The notes: generated by a model not told the origin, from the sequence alone. Positions 10,691 through 23,536 are shown, numbered from the stretch's first letter. The stretch: DNA of 64,000 bases from Panax quinquefolius (GCA_020205615.1 CM035156.1:12867327-12931326), one strand, 5' to 3'. A program made the numbers and translations.

Positions 10691-13600
10691 TGTCTTGATC
10701 TATCGCATGCATGGTGATTTCTTTTGTTATTCTATTCTTTATTATACCCAGTTGGTTAAAACTTTGACTTACATACTCCATGAAATTAGTGGAATATCCT
10801 TGATATTTGCGTTTCATCCAAGATCTTTTCATGGAAATATTCTTACGATCATTCTTGAATTTTACTCTCAAAACAATGATCATGTTGATAATTTGGGCGT
10901 TAATAATTCTGGATAAAATAATTCTTGAACTTGTTTTATTGAATTCTTATATCATTGTCATCATCCTCATGTTTATATTATGTTGAAAGTCATATGTATG
11001 TGGCACAGAGTGCATAGATGGACTTGGTATGATTATGACCGAGAGACTATTCTTGTAATCATGGTAGTAATGTTACAAATGATGTGATAAAAATCCTCGA
11101 TGGTAGTAGTGCATTGGTGGATGATTGTTGGCATGATCATGACCATTAATGAATACACAAATATTCTTGGCCCGTAGAGCATGAATAATTGTGGTCGTGA
11201 TATTAAAGAATATCCTTGGTAGTAGTGCAGGGGTGATTCGATGATGTGGAATATTTATTAAAGTTTGAGTCTCGGCTATAATGATGATGAAAAACCTTTT
11301 AAAACCTAAAAAGATAGTAGACTTTATTTTTTATTTGACTCTTTTAATGGATTGCATTATTAAGCTATTGATTAAAAGTTGGTTTTACATTGTATTTTAT
11401 TAGTTTAACATTGTTAAAGACTATTGATAATTTATTACGCATTATCTTAATCATAATATTTCTTCTTGGGCTAGTTGAGCTCACCCTTTTCTTTCACTTT
11501 TATTCTCTTGAAATGAGAATATAAATTTGGGGCAGTCGGAAAACAGTGATGGTCTTGAAGATAGCATTAGTAGTCCTCACTATTCTGTGAAATAGTATGA
11601 TAATAATTGTAATGAGGACTTTTTTGAGTTTGTATAATATCTAGTAGGCGATATTTGTATTTAAACTCACGATTTATGTCGTATTGTACACATTGCTTAT
11701 GTTAATAAGTTGTATTTAAATTACATACCATGTAAGTGGCGACCCAAGATGGGTGATGTATACCTAATTTTGGGGCGTCACAAATATTATCATTTAGACA
11801 ATATCCATACTCAAGGAGTCCTCATTACAATTATTATCACACTATTTCACGTAATAGTGAGGACTACTAATGCTATCTTGGACCATCACTCGTTTCCCCA
11901 ACTCGTCCCAATATATTCTCATTTCAAGAAAGAAAGGAAAGAAAGGGTGAGCTCAACTAGCCTAAAGAAGAAATATTATGACTAAGATAATGCGAATAAA
12001 TTATCATTAGCCTTCAACAATGTTAAACCGATAAAATACAATAGAACAACCAGGTTTAATCTAGCAATGAATATCAATCCATTAAAAGAGTTAAGTAGAA
12101 AATAAAGTCTACTATCTTTTAGGTTTTAAAAGGTTTTCATCAATTTTATCACTAAGACTCGGTTTAATGAATAAACCACAATATCTATTCATCCCCTCGC
12201 CACTGGTCAAGGATTTTCATCAAATTATCAATGGTCATGACTATACCGAATCACCCCCGGTCATAATCATACCAAAACCATCCATCGATGCATTACAGGC
12301 CCACCGAGGACTTTTATCACATCATTTATAACAAACTATGATTATACCGAATGATCCTCGGTCATAATCATACTAAGTTCATCTATGCACGTAAGCGAAA
12401 AGATAACATAATATAACATGAGGATGATGACAATGACATAATAATTCAATAAAACAAGTTCACGAATTAATTTATTCAGAACTAATAACGTCCAAACTGT
12501 CAACACGATACTACTTTTGTAGAGTAAAATTCAAGAATGATCGTAAGAATATTTCCATGAAAAGATATCGATGAAACGCAAATATCAAAGATATTCTACT
12601 AATTTCATGGAGTATGAAGTCAAAGTTTTAACTTAACCGGGTATAATAAAGAATGGAATAACAAAAAAATCACCACGCATGCGGTCATTGATGTATTGCG
12701 TTATTCCAATAGAATAATAATAATAACTAACCGGATCGGTGAAATTCACAATCGACGAGGATGATCCAACAGAATAATAAATGCTTTGAATAATAAACAA
12801 TGGAACCCGTCCCTGTAAAACACACGCATGTGATATTCCAACAGAATAATAAATGCGAATAATAAACAATGGAACCAGTCGTCCTGTAAAACACACGAAT
12901 GAGTGATATTCCAATGCAATAATAAATAATGGAATAATGTAAGAAGATCACCAAGTATAGGGATTCCACAGTATCTGAGTTATTCCAACGTAATAAATAA
13001 GAATGGAATAATATAAGGATTTCACCAAGTATAGGGTATCTTGCATTATACAAAGTTATGTATAGGGTATGCCACTTTTACAAGTTATTCCAATGTAATA
13101 ATAATGAATGGAATAACATAATGTAAGTTCTCTTCATGAATAAGAAAGAATAACACCCTTTACGGTACAACAAATAATATCCTTACTAGTAAAAGACACC
13201 GGATATCAAAGTAGTGAAGTACGAGAATACTCTTCTTTTCTCTCTCTACGATTTTCTCTCTAAGCTTCTCTCTATAATTTCTCTCTCTAGAGTTTCAAAG
13301 AATTAAGTAAGAAAATAATGAAGGAATGAGCTTCTATTTATAGGAAAAATAGAATGCATAAGAATTAATCCATGAACGGTCCAGATTGATTTACTTTAAT
13401 CGGCGGTCCATATTTAAAGCAAAATCTTTTAAATAAAATATCATATATTCTATTTATATAAAAACATTTTACTATGCAAACACTATGCAATACTATGCAA
13501 AAAATACTATGCAACACTTTATGCATAATAAAATATAATATATTCTATTTATGTAATAACTTTAATAAAGTATTACATTTTATATAAAAGATGTTTACAT

Positions 13601-14230
13601 TTTATTACGTTAATAATACGAATAAAACAAAACGTCATTATCGCTATAATAATTCATATTATTAATCGTGATAATGGAATCAAACCGTTTTGACTTCACA
13701 TAAAGCATCAATAATCAATACCGGTATTACTATGCAACCACACGACATCATCTTTTTTTACTACCGAGTAGTTCAACAAAGATCAACCAGAAAACTTCCG
13801 TCGTTATTTTCATAAAATATTTTGTTAAATTGAATAGTAACTCATGAATAGTAATTAATTGAATAATAACTCGTGAATAGTACTCGACACAAAAAAGTGT
13901 CCCAAATACTCGAGTGAACAATACTAGAGTGAATAGTAATTTTGGTGAATAGTAACTTGTGAATAATAACTCATGAATAGTAATTCGAGCACAAAAAGTG
14001 TCCCAAATACTAGAGTGAACAATACTAGAGTGAATAGTAATTTCAAAGTTGAATAAGAAACTTAGTGAATAGTAACTCGTGAATAAGAACCTATGGGTAT
14101 TTTATGACAACTTGTCTACTTTGAAAAATTTTTTCAAATATGACCCTTAACTTTAAACTTTTATCAATTTAATTATTCACCAAAATAGAAAAATTAAACA
14201 CTTTTATTTCATAAAATTTGGGGTCTCACA

Positions 14231-14246
14231 ATCTCCCTCCTTATGG
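14231..14246 (-). promoter_or_regulatory. Polypurine tract of the Gypsy element
   Basis: On the minus strand AAGGAGGGAGAT sits directly before the 3' LTR head TGTGAGACCCC. This is the expected primer site for plus-strand DNA synthesis. The same tract recurs at 62965-62978. Confidence 0.8.
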
Positions 14247-14692
14247 AATTTAAGCCCTCGAAATTAGGAGTACGTTACACAGTATGATAAAGAGGTGAGG
14301 ATACCTTGAATACCTTTATCGTTAAAAATATTAAATTCATCTTCGCAATCCTTGAAAGATATTCATTAACAATTCATCTTTTGCCTCACAGCCAAAGATA
14401 TACAACTCAGTAAAACCAATAATCTTTGAGGCAAGCGACTTAATAGTATCACGACCACGAATTATCCATGCCTTCTTGGCCAAGGATATTCGTGTTTTTT
14501 CAATTACGGTCATGATTATACCGAATAATCCTTGGTCATAATCATACCAAGTCTATCAATGTATTACTACCAAAGATGACTTTTACCACATTCATGAATT
14601 AATATTTCATTCTTTGAGACTCAAATTTCAATAATTAATCCATATCATCGAATCATCCACGCACTACGGGCCAAGGATATTCATTAGTATTA

Positions 14693-15140
14693 CGACCACG
14701 AATTATCCATACTACTACCAAAAGATAATCGTGTATTCATTAAGTATCACGACCACAATTATCCATACACTACGTGCGAAGATAATCGTGTATTCATTAA
14801 GTATCACGACCACGAATTATCCATGCACTACGTGCCAAAGATAATCGTGTATTCATTGGTATCACGACCACAAATTATCCATTGCACCACGTGCAAAGAT
14901 AATCGTGTATTCAATAGTATCACGACCAAGAATTATCCATACACTACGTGCGAAAGATAATCGTGTATTCATTAGTATCACGTCCACAAATTATCCATGC
15001 ACTACGTGCAAAGATAATCGTGTATTCATTAAGTATCACGACCACGAATTATCCATGACTACTACCAAAGATAATCGTGTATTCATTAGTATCACGATCA
15101 CAAATTATCCATGCACTACTACGGCCAAAGATAATCGTGT
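14693..15140. repeat. ~57-bp minisatellite in the 3' internal region
   Basis: About eight direct units spaced 55-60 bases, each with cacgaccac(g/a)aattatcc, a variable 12-18 base part (atgcactacgtgc type), then aagataatcgtgtattcatt. Single diverged units also occur inside the LTRs (for example near 11.15-11.22 kb as the complement). A second, larger array lies at 63.46-63.93 kb. Confidence 0.85.
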
Positions 15141-16739
15141 TTTCAATTACGGTTATGATTATACTTAGAACAATCCTCGGTCATAATCATACCAAGTCCA
15201 TCTATGCACTTCTACAGCCATGTATGACTTTTAACATAATATAAGCATAAGGATAATGATATAAAGAATCAATCAAATGAGATAAAGGATAAATTTTAAA
15301 CATTTATAATTTATCCAGATTCAAGAATATTCTCATGTTATCAATTACTTAATAATCTCATAATCTAATATCATTAATATTATAACAATATTTTAATCAC
15401 TTTCTTAAATTTATAAACAATTTATCTCAATTGTTTACGCTTTTACCATATAATGCATTTAATCATTCAAAATGCCATACTCATAAGATATCATCACCAA
15501 TTATAAAATCCCTCAAAAAAATATGCATATACTCTATATAGGATTCTCTAGCCATAAAAATCCTATTTTCAACTTTGTTATTTCACATAACATATTTAAC
15601 TCATATGTTAAGAATTAAACTATTTTCATGAAAAATACTAAATCAGTCCCAAAATATTTCTTTTATGGGATTTAGCATAATATAGTCCCATAATGAAAAT
15701 ATATTTTTCTCGAATTTTAAAATTCATTTACTATTTTCAAAAATCAATTTCTAATTAATTCCTTAAGAAATTAGCTACCTCAAGTTTAACTCCAAAATTC
15801 CCAAACCTTGGCGAGGACCTTACACATGTTAATGTGAGCTTCAGGTTAATTTCATGGTCATCGAGAGTTATAGAACTCCAGTTATAGCGTTTTTTCGGAA
15901 AAAACCTAAATATTGAAATAGTCATAACTTGCTCATTTTAAGTCGAATGAGCTCATTTTTTTTTTGGACAGGAGGTACTTTATACCATATACCTTCATAT
16001 CCCAAAAGGCCAGAATTTTTCTCATAATTTAAGTGGCCGAAAGCAACCCTCTAAAATCATGGCAAAGAAATTTTTTTTGGTTTTCTGATTTGCACTCCTT
16101 TGCTAAAAATCAGTCCACACAAAATCTACAACACCTTTTCCAAAGAATTCCACTTGGATTAGTTAGGTAACTCATAGATCTAACTCTAAGACTTTACCAC
16201 ACTCAAAAATTCAAAATATATTAGGATATATGGTCAATTGAATTTCATATTACGTTTTTCACCAAAATCGATTTTCAACTCTTTGTGATTTCTAAGAAAC
16301 TTTCATGTTTTCACATACTAACCAACATAACTCATCATAAAACTTACTAATACTTCATATACCCATGATTTTCATTAATTCTATACTTTTATTATGACTT
16401 TCATCATAATCCACGTAAATGATCCTTTTAGTTGAAGAAATATTTGAGGGTTTAAGAAATGGGTTTTTGTCTTTGGGGTCAATACAAAATTCGATTTCAC
16501 GCGTTCTAGGGTAGGCTAGTAAGTCTTCAAGAATACGCCAAGAAATTTATTAATAATAGAAATATCATTCAAAAGCTGTGACTCTCATCCAAGACTTGGA
16601 TAAGACGTCACATTGATACCAACCGTGACTTCATCCCTTAACCTAGATAAGACCTCACAATGATACCTATAAACTTGCCATCTTCATTCACGATGTCGCC
16701 TCTGAAGTCCTAACTTCATGCATTCCACACAAGGAAGTC
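15141..16739 (-). other. Non-coding 3' internal part of the Gypsy element
   Basis: Stops are frequent in all frames, and no RT, RNase H, integrase or chromodomain motif could be read on the minus strand. It is AT-rich to about 15.75 kb and more mixed after that. In a full Gypsy element this stretch would encode pol, so its absence makes the element non-autonomous. Confidence 0.6.
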
Positions 16740-17169
16740 AACAACGAAAGGTTCAGGGCTCTTTACTTATGGCTTGATATAGCCAATAATTGACTTTAGT
16801 AGTTTAGTTACTTGAATTACAACAACAAGTTGGTTATGAATATAAAAGCTAACAACCTTCTAAAAGCATGATGAGTAGTTAACCAATTGATTTCTAAAGT
16901 CACATCAAAGACAAATATTTTTAAAGAGATAAGATCGACGAATTAACGTGAAAATGTTTATTTGAATCAAACAAGATTTAAAATAGAGTGGTAACGAAGG
17001 CTCCTACTAACGAAGTTTCAACCAATAAGTCAAAGTTTAACTTCTTCGGAGTCAAATTTAAATGTTGAACACAACTAGGTGAAATAAAAGAGTGGGTAGA
17101 ACTGGTATCTAACACGGTATAGACTTCGCAAGAGCTTATGATTAACTTACCCGTGATAATTTTATTCAA
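16740..17169 (-). pseudogene. Gypsy aspartic protease remnant
   Basis: Read on the minus strand, residues VLDTSSTHSFIS correspond to the retropepsin-like active-site loop (family form D-S/T-G-A-T-H-S-F-I). The usual glycine is replaced by serine, so catalysis would be impaired. After frame shifts, further words typical of Gypsy proteases follow (NWLTTHHA). It lies directly downstream of the zinc-knuckle region, the standard gag-PR order. No RT follows. Stops and shifts make it a pseudogene, although some shifts may be consensus errors. Confidence 0.7.
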
Positions 17170-17282
17170 AGTTCCTCGTCACGAGAAAAAAAAAGCGCTC
17201 TCTTTTAACTACTGAGCTTTGGTTTATGCGGGACATCCTTTGGTGCCTCCATCCTAGTTGAATTTGTCTTGATGAAATGACA

Positions 17283-18440
17283 AAATCGAGGCTAAGTGAC
17301 CTTCTCTTCCACAATTATAACATGCTTTGATTTGGCACGGCCGCGATTCGGATCGATGTGTCCTCTCTTCCGCATTTGAAGCATATGATAGTGGTCTTTC
17401 TCCTTCCTTAACAATGGGTCTTTGGTGTCATGTCGTCTTTCCATCATTGTTGAATCTCCTTTTCTTGAAATGTCCATTCTTATTATTTTGGCCTCGATTA
17501 CCACCGTGGGTTACCATATCGGCCCGTTGATTCCTCCACGCTTGTTGTCACCGCTCGATGACTACTCATTTGGTATTATAATTTTGCTTATTTGCTTCTT
17601 TTTAGTTGCGTTGACTCGTTATCGCTACTTCCACTAATCGAGCCCTATTTACAACATCCGAATAAAAACACGATTTATGAGAAATAAGATGTTGACGTAT
17701 CTCTGCTTCAAACCTCTTAAAAACATTCGCTCCATTCTCTCTTCATTATCCACCAGTGGGGACGAAACCGTGATAACTCCGCAAATTTTGTCTCGTATTG
17801 CGACACTCGGTCATATTGTTTTGTTCCAACTTGATAAACTCCACCTCCTTCATGTGGCGAATACTTTCGGAAAGTATTTGTCGTTGAATGACTCCTGGAA
17901 CTTCTCCCAAGATATCTTCAAGATAAAGAGGTTGAGTACGTTTCTGGGAATTCCCACCATGTCACTCCTCTCCAAGCTAACATAAAGGCGGCAAAGGAAC
18001 CTTTTGCTCCTCGAACATCCCAAGACATCAAATATCTTGGTAACTGCTTTATCCATGCTTCCGCCGAGAAGTGGTTTTGGCTCTCCTTAAACTCCGGTGG
18101 TCCCACTCCTTGAATTGTTTAATGGTGACCGCCTCGGGAGTTTTTCGTGTTTCCACCTACGTTTTGGATGAGAGTCGCTTTCGCTTTGATGTTGCATGAA
18201 TTCTAAAACCTTTTAAACGCATCTGTCGCTCGTTAATCGAATTGATCGATTGTTGTTTACATAAGGATTATCGCCATCCTGTGCACATTGTCCCGATTAT
18301 TGATCTGTGGAGAATCAACAGTCTCGCATGCTCATTCTTATTCTCAACATTCTCGGATGCCATTTTCAAACACCGCCACAAAATAAGGGTTAATCGACAT
18401 GCAACATATTATCACTATACTCGACCGTGACCAATCAAAT
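17283..18440 (-). pseudogene. Gypsy gag remnant with two zinc knuckles
   Basis: On the minus strand, from high to low coordinates, the frames give the retrotransposon-gag core: ISWEKFQESFNDKYFPK (about 17870-17925), then EERMERMFLRGLKQRY (about 17690-17750), which match the WEEF...YFP and EER...F..GL pattern of plant Ty3/Gypsy gag. Two CCHC-like knuckles follow: CFKCGRE (about 17348-17380) and CYNCGREGHLA (about 17290-17333), each lacking part of the fourth-cysteine region. Frame changes occur between the blocks. Gag would form the virus-like particle; this copy cannot make an intact one as written. Confidence 0.75.
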
Positions 18441-18534
18441 ACCAAATAAACTTAGGTAGGTCATACTAGCGAAGGAATTCCTGCCTCCCCTCCTAGTTCT
18501 TATCTCACATCTCACCCGGGGATCATATCCCTAA

Positions 18535-18545
18535 GCTCGATACCA
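18535..18545 (-). promoter_or_regulatory. Primer-binding site (initiator-Met tRNA type)
   Basis: On the minus strand TGGTATCGAGC lies two bases inside the 5' LTR. It matches the common plant site TGGTATCAGAGC with one base missing. Confidence 0.7.
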
Positions 18546-18547
18546 AC

Positions 18548-21208
18548 CGTGGCGCCCCAAAATTAGGTATACGTCACCCATCTTGGGTCGCCACTTACAT
18601 GGTACATAAATTCAAATACAAACTTAATTATACATCCGTAGGTGTAACATACGACAATACATAAACCGAGAGTTCTAATAGAATATTGTCATTTAGACAA
18701 TATCCATACTCAAGGAGTCCTCATTACAATTATTATCACACTATTTCATAGAATAGTGAGGACTACTAATGCTATCTTCAGACCATCACTGCTTCCCCAA
18801 CTCGTCCCAACTATATTCTCATTTCAAGAAGAGAACGGTGAAAGAAAGGGTGAGCTCAACTAGCCCAAGAAGAAATATTATGACTAAGATAATGCGAAAT
18901 AAATTATCATTAGCCTTCAACAATGTTAAACCGATAAAATACAATAGACAACCGCTTTAATCTGCAATGGAATATCTATCCATTAAAAGAGTTAAGTAGA
19001 AAATAAAGTCTACTATCTTTTAGGTTTTAAAAGGTTTTCATCAATTTTTATCACTAAGACTCAGTTTAATGAATAAACCACAATATCTATTCATCCCTGT
19101 ACCACGGTCAAGGATTTTCATCAAATTATCAATGGTCATGACTATACCGAATCACCCCGGTCATAATCATACTAAAACCATCCATCGATTGCATTACAGC
19201 CAATTTGAGGACTTTTATCACATCATTTATAACAAACTATGATTATACCGAATGATCCTCGGTCATAATCATACTAAGTTCATCTATGCACGTAAGCCAA
19301 AGATAACATAATATAACATGAGGATGATGACAATGACATAATAATTCAATAAAACAAGTTCACTTAATTAATTTATTCAGAACTAATAACGTCCAAATCA
19401 TCAACACGATCTACTTTGTGAGTAAAAAAGTCAAGAATGATCGGAAGAATATTTCCATGAAAGATCTTTCGATGAAACGTAAATATCAAAGATATTCTAC
19501 TAATTTCATGGAGTATAAAGTCAAAGTTTTAACCAACCGGGTATAATAAAGAATGGAATAACAAAAAAATCACCGTTGCATGCGATTGCCGCGTGATGTG
19601 TTATTCCAATAGAATAATAATAATAACGAAACCGGATCGTGAAATTCACAATCAAGTGATGATCCAATGTAATAATAAATGCTTGAATAATAAACAATGG
19701 AACCAGTCCCGTGTAAAACACACGCAGCAGTGATATTCCAATGTAATAATAAATGCGGAATAATAAACAATGGAACCAGTCCTGTAAAACACACGCATGT
19801 GATATTCCAATGTAATAATAAATAATGGAATAATGTAAGAAGATCACCAAGTATAGGGGATTCCACAGATACTGAGTTATTCCAATGTAATAAATAAGAA
19901 TGGAATAATATAAGGATTTCACCAAGTATAGGGTATGCCACATGATACAAAGTTATGTATAGGGTATGCCACTTTTACAAAAGTTATTCCAATGTAATAA
20001 TAATGAATGGAATAACATAATGTAAGTTCTCTTCATGAATAAGAAAGAATAACACCCTTACTTACATACAACAAATAATATCCCTACCGTAAAAGACATC
20101 GGATATCAAAGTAGTGAAGTACTGCATCACTCTTCTTCTTTCTCTCAGATTTTCTCTCTCTATAGCTTCTCTCATAATTTCTCTCTCTGTTTTCAAAGAA
20201 TTCGTAAGAAAATAATGAAGGAATGAGCTTCTATTTATAGAAAATAGAATGCATAGTAATTAATCCATGAACTATCCAGATTGATTTACTTTAATCTAAC
20301 TATCCATATTTAAAGCAAAATCTTTTAAATAAAATATCATATATTCTATTTATATAAAAATATTTTACTATGCAAACACTTTATGCAACACTATGCAAAA
20401 CACTATGCAAAACACTACATGCGACACTATATAATAATAAATATAATATATTACATTTATAGAATAACTTTTATAAAGTATTATGTTTTATTTAAAAGAT
20501 GTTTCGCTTTTATTACGTTAATAATACTAATAAAACAAAACGTTATTATTCTTATAATAATTCATATTATTAATCGACAATAATGGAATCAAACCGAGTG
20601 ACTTCTCACATAAGCATCAATAAATAATACCGCCGTAATGCTTTACTATAATGCAACCACACGTACATCTTTGTCTTTTTACTACCGAAGTCGTTTCAAT
20701 GAAGAGTAGTTCAACAATATCAACCCAGTAAAACTTCTCAAATTCACCGTTATTTTTTCATAAAATATTTTGTTCGAATGAATAGTAACTCCCTGAATAG
20801 TAATTTCGTGAATAGTAACTCGTGAGTAGTACTCGACACAAAAAGTGTCCCAAATACTCTTCGAGTGAACAATACTAGAGTGAATAGTAATTTTTTACTA
20901 CCGAGTGAATAAGAACTCCGCGTGAATAAATAAGAACTCATGAATAATAAATAACTCCGACACAAAAAAGTGTCCCAAATACTAGAGTGAACAATACTTA
21001 GAGTGAATAGTAATTTGAATAAGAACTCGTGAATAAGAATCATGTGAATAGTAACTTCGTGAATACTAGAGTTAGGGTATTTTATGACAACTTGTCTACT
21101 TTGAAAAATTTTCAAATATGACCCTTAACTTTAAACTTTTATCAATTTAATTATTCACCAAAATAAAAAAATTGAACACTTTTATTTCATAAAATTTGGG
21201 GTCTCACA
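18548..21208 (-). repeat. 5' LTR of the Gypsy element
   Basis: A 2661-bp LTR, minus orientation, collinear with 9011-14230. The TATA box CTATAAATAG is at 20231-20240 on the minus strand, with an aga-rich leader next to it. The ~59-bp hairpin repeat block is at about 19600-19830, and the gaatagtaact block at about 20775-21070. The inner end reads CGTGGCGCC where the other LTR has TGTGACGCC. Confidence 0.88.
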
Positions 21209-21213
21209 TTTGG
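21209..21213. repeat. Right target-site duplication (TTTGG)
   Basis: Exact match to 9006-9010. After it, the ggttac-rich DNA transposon sequence resumes. Confidence 0.9.
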
Positions 21214-23140
21214 CTACTATTATTGTGCCCTCAATGTGGGATTTTGGTTACTTTTATTTTTATTCTGGTTAATATATAATTGTTTAGTATACATGGATTG
21301 CCTAAACTGGATTTCATTACATGATATTTCTGTTTTGGTTACCATTAAAACTTGTTTTGGTTACTATCATATAATTATGTGGTTACTGTTTTATTATGTT
21401 ACATTATGGTTAATGTTATTAATAACCAGATAGTTACAAGCTTCTATTAGGACAAACATCAATTGTTAAATGTTCATGTGACTATGTGAGAGTTTCCATT
21501 TATATATATGGTCACATATAGATCTCATATTAAAATAAAAATAGTTTGAGAGGTGTAGTTGGTATCCAAACCTGCATATAAGGGTAACCATTTTAGTTTT
21601 TGTTAGTAACCAAATAATTAAAAACTTATATGAGAACAGTTATCAAGTGCTTAATGTACATGTGAGGGTTCCCATTTATCTAGCTGTTGGATACTTTTAA
21701 ATTACATAGTTATAAAAGTTATTTTGAAATGGTCCAGTTGGTAACTAAATATGAATATAGAGGTAACCATTTTATTTTAGAAGGGTAACCAAATTTACAT
21801 AAAAATGTTTCAGAACAGTTACCAATTGTTCAATGTATTTGTTTACTTTATATTGATAACTCATGATGGAATCAAAAATTAAAATATTAATCAACATCAA
21901 TTTTGGTTCATCAGACACCATCAAAATGTTACCAACCATGTGGTTAATAATTACTAACAAGAAAACAATTATATATTCCTGTAAATAATTAAATTTGTTG
22001 TATTGGTTACTGTTAGTCTCCATTGTCTAACAACTGAATAAACATTGTAAAGTAACCAAATCAATATTAGACAGTAACCAAATTACATAATCTTAGTAAT
22101 CAGAAAATAAATCAAATTTTTTACATGCAAATTTGAAGGCCTAAATGATGGAATTTGACCAAAAAACCATACAGTTCACCAGCAAAGCTGGTGATTTTTG
22201 ATCGTTGACCCGTTTCCAATGAAATTAGGCTTTAAAAATGCCAAAATCCGACACTCCAAACTTGACAGAAATTGCCAAATGGTCACTGAATTATCATATT
22301 TTTCACTGCATATCATGTTTTGCATCTCTCTGAACGAACAAGTTGATTGAACTAGTATGCCGATAACTTCAAATTTGGTGTATTGGTTACTATCAGTCCA
22401 TATACCATTGAAATAAAGTACAACTGGAATCATCTACATTGTCTGACAACAGAATAAGTATTGTAAAGTAACCAAATCAATGTTAGCACTAAACCAAACT
22501 ACATGATGTTGGTATTCAGAACATAAAACACATTTGTACATTCATTTTACAATAGAAATAATTAGTATATTGATATTTATTACCAATTAAATTATAACAG
22601 TTGTATGCAGATAACCAATGTAGCCAATAAGTAACCACCATATTAAAACAAACCAAAATCATAACAACATTATACAGTAACCAAATCTATTTTAGATTGT
22701 AACCAACACATATTTATTTAGTAACCACAAGATAAATACATTCTGCATTGCATTTTTATAGTAAAAAATAACCAGTATAATTTGTTTGTTACCAACTAAA
22801 GGCAAGTTTTTGTAAGAATGTAACCAATGTAGATAACAAGTAACCATTAATATAAAAAACATAAGTAGAAGTGTACATTAATATGCTTCAGCAACCAATA
22901 TTACAGTAACCAATTAATCTCTGCAGTAAGTAAAATGGTTACTACGAATTATAGTAAGTAAATAATTAGTATATTGATATTTGTTACCAATTAATCTCTG
23001 TGAGTTTAAAAGAGAGTCGGTAACTGACGTGTAGGGAGAAAAAAGATCCGTAATTTTAGCAAGCCTAATAGTATATTGCGTTATTTTTGTAATTATATTG
23101 TGTTTTATTTTTGTAAATACTTTCTAATTATTGTATATTA

Positions 23141-23536
23141 GTGTTAAGAACCCTCAATTATTTCACAGTTATAATAAAAAAAAATCAACTACTTAGTCCT
23201 TAGATATGCTTGTCAAATAAACGGGCCTAGTATTTTTATTTTTGGGCCAACCAAATTACAAACCTTAGAAACTAATATCAACCAACCTGTTTTATGACAG
23301 CCTACCACAACATCGATCTACAAATAAAGACTATATAAATAAAGATAGGGCATCATTTTTACATGAACAACTGTTGTAATTGATAGATTATAATCAAATA
23401 GAAGATGCTCCTCCTTGTTGCTATATGAATATAATAGACAGATTACGAAACAAAATAATTTTAAATATCTTTTTTTTTTTGTTTCCCTCAATTACAAATT
23501 ATGAAAGTAAATGGCATCAGATTGTATGGCACCTAT
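23141..23536. other. Intergenic, no feature seen
   Basis: Between the right end of the GGTTAC element and the large inverted repeat. AT-rich, with no convincing frame or repeat. Confidence 0.5.

Larger units (their letters stand above)
9154..11782 (+). mobile_element. Gypsy solo LTR (plus strand) nested in an LTR
   Basis: A 2629-bp LTR with ends TGTAAGACCC and GGGCGTCACA, flanked on both sides by AATAT (9149-9153 and 11783-11787), a perfect 5-bp TSD. Rejoining the flanks restores the sequence seen uninterrupted at 18.68 kb. No internal region is present, so it arose by LTR-LTR recombination. It belongs to the same broad family as the host element, but its first few hundred bases differ (TGTAAGACCC against TGTGAGACCCC heads), so it is a separate subfamily. 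Confidence 0.93.
9011..14230 (-). repeat. 3' LTR of the Gypsy element, with nested solo LTR
   Basis: Read on the minus strand it begins TGTGAGACCCC and ends GGGGGCGTCACA. After removal of the insertion at 9154-11787 it is about 2.59 kb and collinear with the other LTR at 18548-21208. A TATA box in minus orientation lies at about 13334-13343. It contains the hairpin minisatellite (12700-12950) and a ~20-bp gaatagtaact repeat block (13840-14090). Confidence 0.88.
9011..21208 (-). mobile_element. Ty3/Gypsy retrotransposon, gag-protease only (TR-GAG-like)
   Basis: A complete nested element read on the minus strand. The 5' LTR is at 18548-21208, the internal region at 14231-18547, and the 3' LTR at 9011-14230 (interrupted by a solo LTR). 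Both borders carry the 5-bp TSD TTTGG. A primer-binding site like the initiator-Met tRNA type and a purine-rich tract flank the internal region as expected. Gag, two zinc-knuckle remnants and an aspartic protease remnant are present, in Gypsy order. The 2.7 kb after the protease has no RT, RNase H or integrase that I can recognise. That matches non-autonomous Gypsy elements called TR-GAG, which rely on enzymes of relatives. All frames are broken. Confidence 0.88.
7163..23140. mobile_element. Mutator-like DNA transposon, split by a Gypsy insertion
   Basis: The two ends are diverged inverted repeats rich in aattacaaaaat and tacaataat words (left 7163-7255; right about 23050-23140 as the complement), in the style of plant MULE termini. 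The left part (7900-9010) carries many direct copies of tttggttac. The right part, from about 21.5 kb, carries mostly the complement gtaaccaa. That opposite orientation of subterminal repeats is a hallmark of large DNA transposons. A unit of about 180 bp around ggtaaccatttt recurs at 8757, 21555 and 21735. Removing the retrotransposon at 9011-21208 leaves about 3.8 kb with nearly equal arms. No transposase was found, so it is non-autonomous. The exact ends and TSD are not resolved. Confidence 0.55.

Noticed and set aside
10200..10916. 238-codon open frame on the plus strand
   Set aside because: It coincides with the ~59-bp minisatellite of an LTR, repeats the same peptide words, and has open shadows in the other frames. 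It is a repeat artefact.
14905..15168. 87-codon open frame with repeated DNRVFI words
   Set aside because: Product of the ~57-bp tandem repeat in the non-coding 3' part of the Gypsy element.
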